A stretch of 64,000 bases of DNA, from contig NC_035165.2 in NCBI RefSeq assembly GCF_001659605.2, positions 15,362,419 to 15,426,418 on the forward strand, written 5' to 3'. Positions 58,538 through 64,000 of this stretch are shown here, in pieces. Both the position numbers and the translations under genes were made by a program. The notes below the pieces were generated by a model that saw only the letters and a program-made list of their open reading frames with translations, ran no database searches and was not told the DNA's origin. Source of the stretch: Manihot esculenta. Lineage: Eukaryota > Streptophyta > Magnoliopsida > Malpighiales > Euphorbiaceae. Every line of letters begins with the position of its first letter. The stretch's first letter is position 1.

Positions 58538-60666
58538 TGTAATACCCGGCTAGATCCTGGCATCGGAATCCCGACTTTTCGGTGGAATCTCCGTCGGAAT
58601 CTGGAATTCAAAGATGCCGGAGCCTTCTAGAAGGGTAAAAATGAAGGTTTTCTAAAATGTTTTTAAGTGTTTTATGGTTTTAATGCAAAAGAAATTGAGT
58701 TTTGAAGAGAAAAGACCAAGGAGGGAAGAACCCAGGTTCGGCCACCGAACCTCAAGTTCGGCCGCCGAACATGGGATAATTTAGGGGGCACGTTAGGCTG
58801 CCGAAGGTGGTGGAGCTGTGGAGACAGCTTAGGCCGCTGAAGGTGGTTGATCGGCCACCTATAAAAGGCCCTCAGACCGAAAATGGGCGAGTTTTCTCCC
58901 CATTCTCAAGCTAAGGTGAGTTCATGTCCTCCTTTGGTTGCTTTCCTGTTATTTCTTCAAATCTTTCAAGTTTTAACAAGTTTTAGCTTGGGTTTTGAAG
59001 TTGTGAGCTTAAGATCAAGTTTTGGGAGCTTGAAGAACCAAGGAGTTGTTTCCTCCTATCTCCAAGTTAGGGATCGCACCAACCATCGATCTTCAAGAGG
59101 TAAGTGTGGATCTTTGCCTTCCTTTATGTTTTAATGAAGTTTTAAGAAGTTTTGATGCTTGTGTGTGGGTAGATGTGCATGTTAAGGTTTATGTGGGTTT
59201 TATGCCCAATGTTTGTTTATGTGATGTTATGTTGGGGGTTTAAACTAGTTTATGCCCTATATGCATATGGGAGTGTGTATGTATGTTTGGGAGAAAGCAT
59301 GTGAGGTTTTGGGTTGTTTAGAAGGTTTGGGAGGCTGTTTGTGCATGAGGAAGCTGAGTTCTGCCATTCTGGAAGAACTCAGGTTCGGCAGCCGAAGCCA
59401 TGTTCGACTGCCGAACCTGCCTGTGGAGGCAAGTCTTTGGCTGCCGAACCCTGCCCCCGAAAGTTGGACTTTCGGCTCTGGAGGGGAGTTTCGGCCGCTG
59501 AAGGTGTCGCCGAACATGCATGAGTTTCGGCTCTGGAGGGACTTTCGGCCGCCGAACCTGCCGCCGAAAGTGCCCTGTCCAGCCTTCCTTTGCATGATTT
59601 CTATGATGTTTTAGGAAGTTTTTGGGGAGTTGTTTAGAGTCTTGTTAGAGTGTGTTTGGTCCCTCATTTGAGTCCACCTGTGTAGGATCGGACCCGAGGA
59701 ACCGAGAAGGCTAGCAGTGTTAGCTGTTGCAGAGTCAGTCCAGCGTCTGCCAGAGGTGAGTAGAACTAACTCAAATGTTTTAAGCATGTTCACGCATCAT
59801 GAATACCATGTATATGTATTAGGCTGTTGCATTAGATTTCACGAAGATGTTGCATTGCATAATTATCTGTTGATGTGGATGGACCAAGGCGACCCCAATA
59901 GCCCTAGATATGATATGTTAATGAAGTCCTGAGGAGCCCCACCGAGGGCCGGGCACTAATGAAGTCCTGAGGAGCCCCTTCGAGGGCCGGGCACCATGAT
60001 ATGTTATAGAAGTCCTAAGGAGCTCCTTCGAGGGCTGGGCACAAACAGAGGGAGTTTTGGAGGTCATGTCCATCCGTGATGTGAAATGTTTGTGCTGTGA
60101 CGCATTCCATAAAAGCATGTTTTATTATAATATTTATTGTTCTGCTCACTAGGCTTTTTAGCTCACCCCTCTCCCCTAACCCCAGGCTTGCAGGTCAGAG
60201 GTAGTACAGGAAGACGTCAAGGGTAAAGGTTATGGCTTTGTAATAGATTAGCAGTGGCTATGTAATGTAAATTGAGGTAAAGTAATATGTTGTAAGAAAG
60301 ATATAATGTAAGGACTTGAGGATTAGTTGTGTGCTTGGCCTTAATGTGTAGTTAATCCTTTCTTATACATGATCAGTATGTTATGTTTTTAATGATGTCA
60401 TATGAAAAACCAGGCTTGACTTATGTAATGTTGACCATACTAGGGCATTTGATGAGGGCTCTGGTATGGGTTTTATGTTTCTAGTATGTTGTATGTTCAG
60501 GCCAAGCTTGGTATTGTAAATGTTTTAAAGTTTTTATGGAATGTTTGATCATGTAGGGGATTATACCAGTTGTACAGGATGTATGTTAGGCTTGCTACGG
60601 GTCCCGGCGGCCTTAAGCTGATCTGGATCCTAGTGCCGGTAGCGGTCCGGTTTTCGGGTCATTACA
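58538..60666 (+). repeat. Element C 3' LTR, complete
   Basis: 2129 bp from TGTAATACCCGGC to GGGTCATTACA. TATA box at 58860-58867. Palindrome cluster 1 (one exact site) at about 58735-58775, cluster 2 at about 59380-59570. Three-unit tandem repeat at 59923-60042. It is the reference for the shortened left LTR. Confidence 0.94.
58860..58867 (+). promoter_or_regulatory. TATA box of 3' LTR C
   Basis: TATAAAAG in the conserved context. The shortened 5' LTR of C lacks this region, so the 5' LTR as it stands has no such promoter. Confidence 0.7.
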
Positions 60667-60671
60667 TTATT
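60667..60671. repeat. Target-site duplication (right) of element C, TTATT
   Basis: Directly follows ATTACA of the 3' LTR. Pairs with 52330-52334. Confidence 0.75.
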
Positions 60672-60697
60672 ATTCTTCCTCAGTGATGATTCACAAC

Positions 60698-60930
60698 AAT
60701 GGCAAAAAGGAAATAGAGAATATACGAGAGAGAAAAAAGATGAAAATGAGAAAAAAAAAAAGAAATTGACAATGGCCGAAAGAAAATAAAGAAGATATGA
60801 GGGAGAAGAAAGATACGAGAGAGTAGAAAGATATAAGTGAGAATAAAGATGAAAAAGAGAAAAAAAAAAGAAAATCAACAATGGCCAAAAAGAAATAGAG
60901 AAGATACGAGGGAGAAGAAAGATTGGGAGA
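60698..60930. repeat. Purine-rich imperfect tandem repeat
   Basis: Units beginning AATGGCCAAAAAGAAATAGA start near 60698, 60771 and 60880, each with GATACGAGGGAGAAGAAAGA and a poly-A/GA run. Strong strand asymmetry: the plus strand is almost all purine. Confidence 0.75.
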
Positions 60931-63000
60931 TTTCATGTTGAGAAAAGTTTTGGCAAGTTCATTAAGGGCATTTTTGAAAAAACAAATTTCACCTTTCACT
61001 TTAGACTCTTTGACCAAATGGCTATTTTGAACGGAAAGACTACGAATTTAAACGAAAAAGAAAGTAAGGGACTTAAATATTGGGTTGTCAAAATAGAGGG
61101 GTAGAAGTATTAATTAAGTTTAACATAAGGAACTAAAAAATAATTTTTTCTAAAAATAAAACTATTGCCATTGATATTAATTCTCAATTTTTGATTTATG
61201 TATTAAATTTATTTATATTTAATTAGACATGGTTAAAAAAAACGTATATCATACATTTTAAAATATTTATTTTTTGATAAAAAAAATAATAGTCGTTTTT
61301 ATTTTATATGAATGATAATTGGCAATTTGTTCCAATTTTATCTCCAACTACAAGTGGAGTTTGTTCATCTGGAGGCAAATAAATGAGAGTTTAAAACTAG
61401 GAAAATATTTTTTAAATTTTTTAATATTTAAAAAAACAGTAATTAAAAACATTAAATTATTTTAAATAAAATGACTTTTTTTCAAAAATAAAAATTTATT
61501 TTCTACATTTTAAAAATTTTATTAATATTTTTATAAAAATTGTTAATATATTTTATTTTTAAAATAAAATAAAATAATAAAAATAAGTTATCTTCGTTAA
61601 AAATATTTTATTTAATATGTATAAAAAGATAAAATGAATAAAATTGTGAGACTAAAAAGTAATAAAAATATATGTTATTTTATTTGGGGAAGGATATAAT
61701 ATTTATTTATTTATTTATTTTTGGTAGAAGAAGGACGTAATTGAAATAAGAGTGAATGAGGATTGAGAGGATCCCACAAGGAAATTACAAGGTCAAAAGA
61801 AAAGGGCATTGCTATTTAATAACCAAAAGAGGTTAGCCAATGACATGTTTGGCTCAAATGCAAATCATCATGTGAGGAGTGAGCTACTCTGAATTTGACT
61901 CAACTCTTGTCTTCTTCTTAAAGCATCCTTTTGTGGGCTCCATTCACTCCTCTTTTGGACTTTTTCTTTTTTCTGTCTGACCTGCATTTTGTCGTTATCA
62001 TTTTATTTTAAATAAATTATAAGCATAATCATTATTAATATTTTATTTATTTATTGTAAAAATACAACAAAGCATTTTTTATATTTTAATTTTATCTAAA
62101 TAAATCATTTTTATTATTAAATAAAAAAATTATTTTTTAATATCCATATTGCTGCTGCGTCTCTCCTCCTCAATCACACTAAGTCCACTCGTGACCGAAA
62201 ATTTACGCTGGTCCAGGTTTTATATAATTTATTAATGATTTTAATAATTATTAATTATTTTATTAATAGTTAACGGTTGATTTATTATTTATATAATATT
62301 AAATTAATTATTAAATATAAAATGATAATAAAAATTAGCCTTAATTTTATAACACTGATAATTAAATCTCTTAAATTTTGTTTTACATAATATTTTAGAC
62401 TTTAAATTTTTTAATCAAACAAATTCTGATTTATTAGAAAAATCAAATGTCTGAGAATAACACACTTCGAAAAATTCTTCAGGAAGATAAAATAACTTGA
62501 TTTTGACCTGCTTATCACATTAGATATTTTATTTTAAGATGCACTTGTTTTCTTATTTAGGCTTTCTATAATTCAGTTATTACAGTTTAAAGATATTAAA
62601 ATACTATTACTGGTCATTTTTATTTTAACTTTATCTTTGCATGTATAACTCTATGTGAAATACAAGTTGGACCTCTAAACTTAACTTTTAGTACTCTACC
62701 AATAGGTAAATTGTGTGTCAAACGGTTATGGATAAGCTGGCACCTCCCCTATTTAACTCGATGTTAAGCTAGCACCTCCCCTGAAATTAATTACTCTAAC
62801 TTTAGAATGATACAATTTAAATCTAATAGTTACTCTATTTCTATCCATAGGTTTTGGAATGTGACACACTGTCTCTTATCCAGTCTACCCCAATTCAAAA
62901 TGACTTCTCCTGTGACTACTGGTGGACTGCAATTAAAATTAGTAGAATAGTCAAATAAATTGAAATAGTAAATGGACATATATGTAAATGAAAATAGTAA
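60931..63000. other. AT-rich intergenic region
   Basis: The part up to about 61150 may be the end of a MULE-like element (ggaactaaaaaataattttt-type terminus). The rest is AT-rich without a supported gene. Confidence 0.45.
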
Positions 63001-63167
63001 TTAGAAAGATATTCTTACCCCACCAGGTGTAACTTGACAGGTTCTTTCGTTATGTCCCAACTTGTGACATCTTTTGCAAACTACTGTGGCATTCCTTGTC
63101 CTCTTTGGAGTTGGACCTGCCTCACCACCTTCTCTCCTCGCGTTTTTTGGTCTTTTGACTGTGCGGT
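63001..63167 (-). pseudogene. MULE transposase C-terminal fragment with zinc knuckle
   Basis: A minus-strand frame reads KRPKNARREGGEAGPTPKR and then CKRCHKLGHNERTC, a CX2CX4HX4C knuckle. This basic stretch followed by a GHNxRTC knuckle is typical of the C-terminus of plant Mutator-like transposases. The catalytic region would lie upstream in sense, at higher coordinates, but an unrelated sequence starts at 63168. A degenerate splice relationship cannot be excluded. Confidence 0.6.
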
Positions 63168-64000
63168 TGTCGAAGCCGGTCAAAAATAACCTTTCTGGTT
63201 ATCAACAATTTTACAACTGTAGATAGTGGCAAAAGGATCGAATCCATAGGGAATTGATACTTAACTATTTTCTTTAGCAAGACCAAGTAAATAAATTGAA
63301 AGTAAAATAAAAGGGGAGGGTTTTGAGATTGATGAATTGAACTAGAATTAAAAGCAACAAAGTAAAGCAAATAAGTAAAGAAATTCAATAATGAGAAAAG
63401 TTCTAGTTGAAGAATTGGATCCATTTCAGTTGTTGGGATTGATCATTGACACTTATGTTCCTTTATTTGATTCAATAAATTAGTTATGGAGATGGAAGAC
63501 GTTTCTCACTACCATATCCCTCCTTAAGCATAAATCAATTAGGGAACGTTATCTAATTAATTACTAATCAACAAGTTGCCAAGGAACGTCCTTGGGCCTT
63601 TGGCATCTAACAACTGTCAATTGCATTAAGAAATAGAGAGACCTAATTCTAACTATCCAAATGTATGATGATATTGCTAGATCATGCAATTTCCTTAGTT
63701 TTTACACTAAGAGTTACTTGTGTTTGAATAATCCAAGCAATTACGGACTTAAAACTATCCAAACTAACAAATTATTACTTTGCAATCAAAAATCAATGGG
63801 CCCTATTAATCTAAACAACAAAGCAACAATAGAATTAAGCATGAAATTGCATAAATATTGAAAAATAAAAGATAAATAATGTATGTTCAGATCTCCCAAT
63901 CCATAAAACAACTAAAGTTTCACATGATCTTTAACTAGAAAAAGGGTTTCAGCCACTCATGGCTAAAACAAAACAAAAAAATAAAAGAAAGAGGAGAGGA
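63168..64000. mobile_element. Putative start of an LTR-type element, continues past the window
   Basis: The sequence changes from MULE coding to TGTCGAAGCCGGTCAAAAA. It continues with 'ggatcgaatccatagggaatt', which resembles leader or LTR regions of common plant retrotransposons. The other end lies outside the window, so orientation and class are open. Confidence 0.35.

Larger units (their letters stand above)
52335..60666 (+). mobile_element. Element C: internally deleted Ty3/gypsy chromovirus-type retrotransposon
   Basis: A plus-strand relative of A, B, D and E with a 5' LTR (52335-53344 and 55790-56116, interrupted by a solo LTR), primer site, gutted gag-pol, purine tract and full 3' LTR (58538-60666). 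TTATT flanks both ends. The left LTR starts at a point equivalent to 59340 of the right one, so about 802 bp of its beginning are absent. Confidence 0.85.

Noticed and set aside
60630..61017. Minus-strand Phe/Ser/Leu-rich frames that could be membrane proteins
   Set aside because: They are the complement of the purine-rich tandem repeat. The apparent hydrophobicity is a composition effect.

Overview
The window is plant nuclear DNA, probably from a eudicot. A Euphorbiaceae source such as cassava or rubber tree is a guess, not shown by the sequence. The grounds for a plant are spliced genes with GT-AG introns in AT-rich DNA, chromovirus-type Ty3/gypsy elements whose primer sites match initiator tRNA-Met, L1-like LINEs, and a ribosomal-protein promoter with a telo-box and a site II motif. 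No prokaryotic feature is present.

Layout. (1) From 105 to about 29880 there is one decayed L1-like LINE, split in two by a stack of nested LTR retrotransposons. Element A (1656-28036, minus strand, target duplication CCTTC) sits in the LINE. A rearranged block made of elements B (plus) and E (minus) sits in A's left LTR. Element D (8007-17861, minus strand, duplication ACCAC) sits in E's LTR. D is complete, with a single 1661-codon gag-pol frame and 2255-bp LTRs that differ at about 28 positions. A 551-bp near-perfect palindrome (3347-3897, duplication AGTTT) sits in B's LTR. (2) From about 29900 to 41000 is the gene island: a small Gly/Cys-tailed membrane protein (31570-31800), a tRNA-Leu(CAG) (32759-32839), a 5'-truncated LINE copy with a 17-bp target duplication, and a four-exon gene for mitochondrial ribosomal protein mS35 (34742-40693, minus strand, 413 aa). 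(3) From about 41000 to 52330 is AT-rich DNA with TE debris: a LINE tail, an inverted pair of LTR-like sequences (44296-45852), a MULE-like element with about 110-bp terminal inverted repeats (47011-48177), and the end of an unrelated LTR near 52038. (4) From 52335 to 60666 is element C (plus, duplication TTATT), a gutted relative of A, B, D and E. Its left LTR begins at an internal TG and holds an antisense solo LTR (53345-55789, duplication CCTAA). (5) From 60667 to 64000 are purine-rich tandem repeats, AT-rich DNA, a MULE zinc-knuckle fragment and the start of another LTR-like element that leaves the window.

How it fits together. All five chromovirus-type elements share the same plan: an LTR of about 2.1-2.9 kb, a tRNA-iMet primer site, gag with zinc knuckles, then protease, RT, RNase H, integrase and a chromodomain-like tail, and a purine tract. 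Only D has an open frame, and its integrase zinc finger has lost one metal-binding cysteine. Their LTRs carry two clusters of the interrupted palindrome TTCGGCNGCCGAA, one around the TATA box and one in the transcribed leader. Most also carry a subfamily-specific minisatellite. These conserved but non-coding LTR parts, the foldback element, the B/E breakpoints and C's irregular left end are the observations most worth following up.
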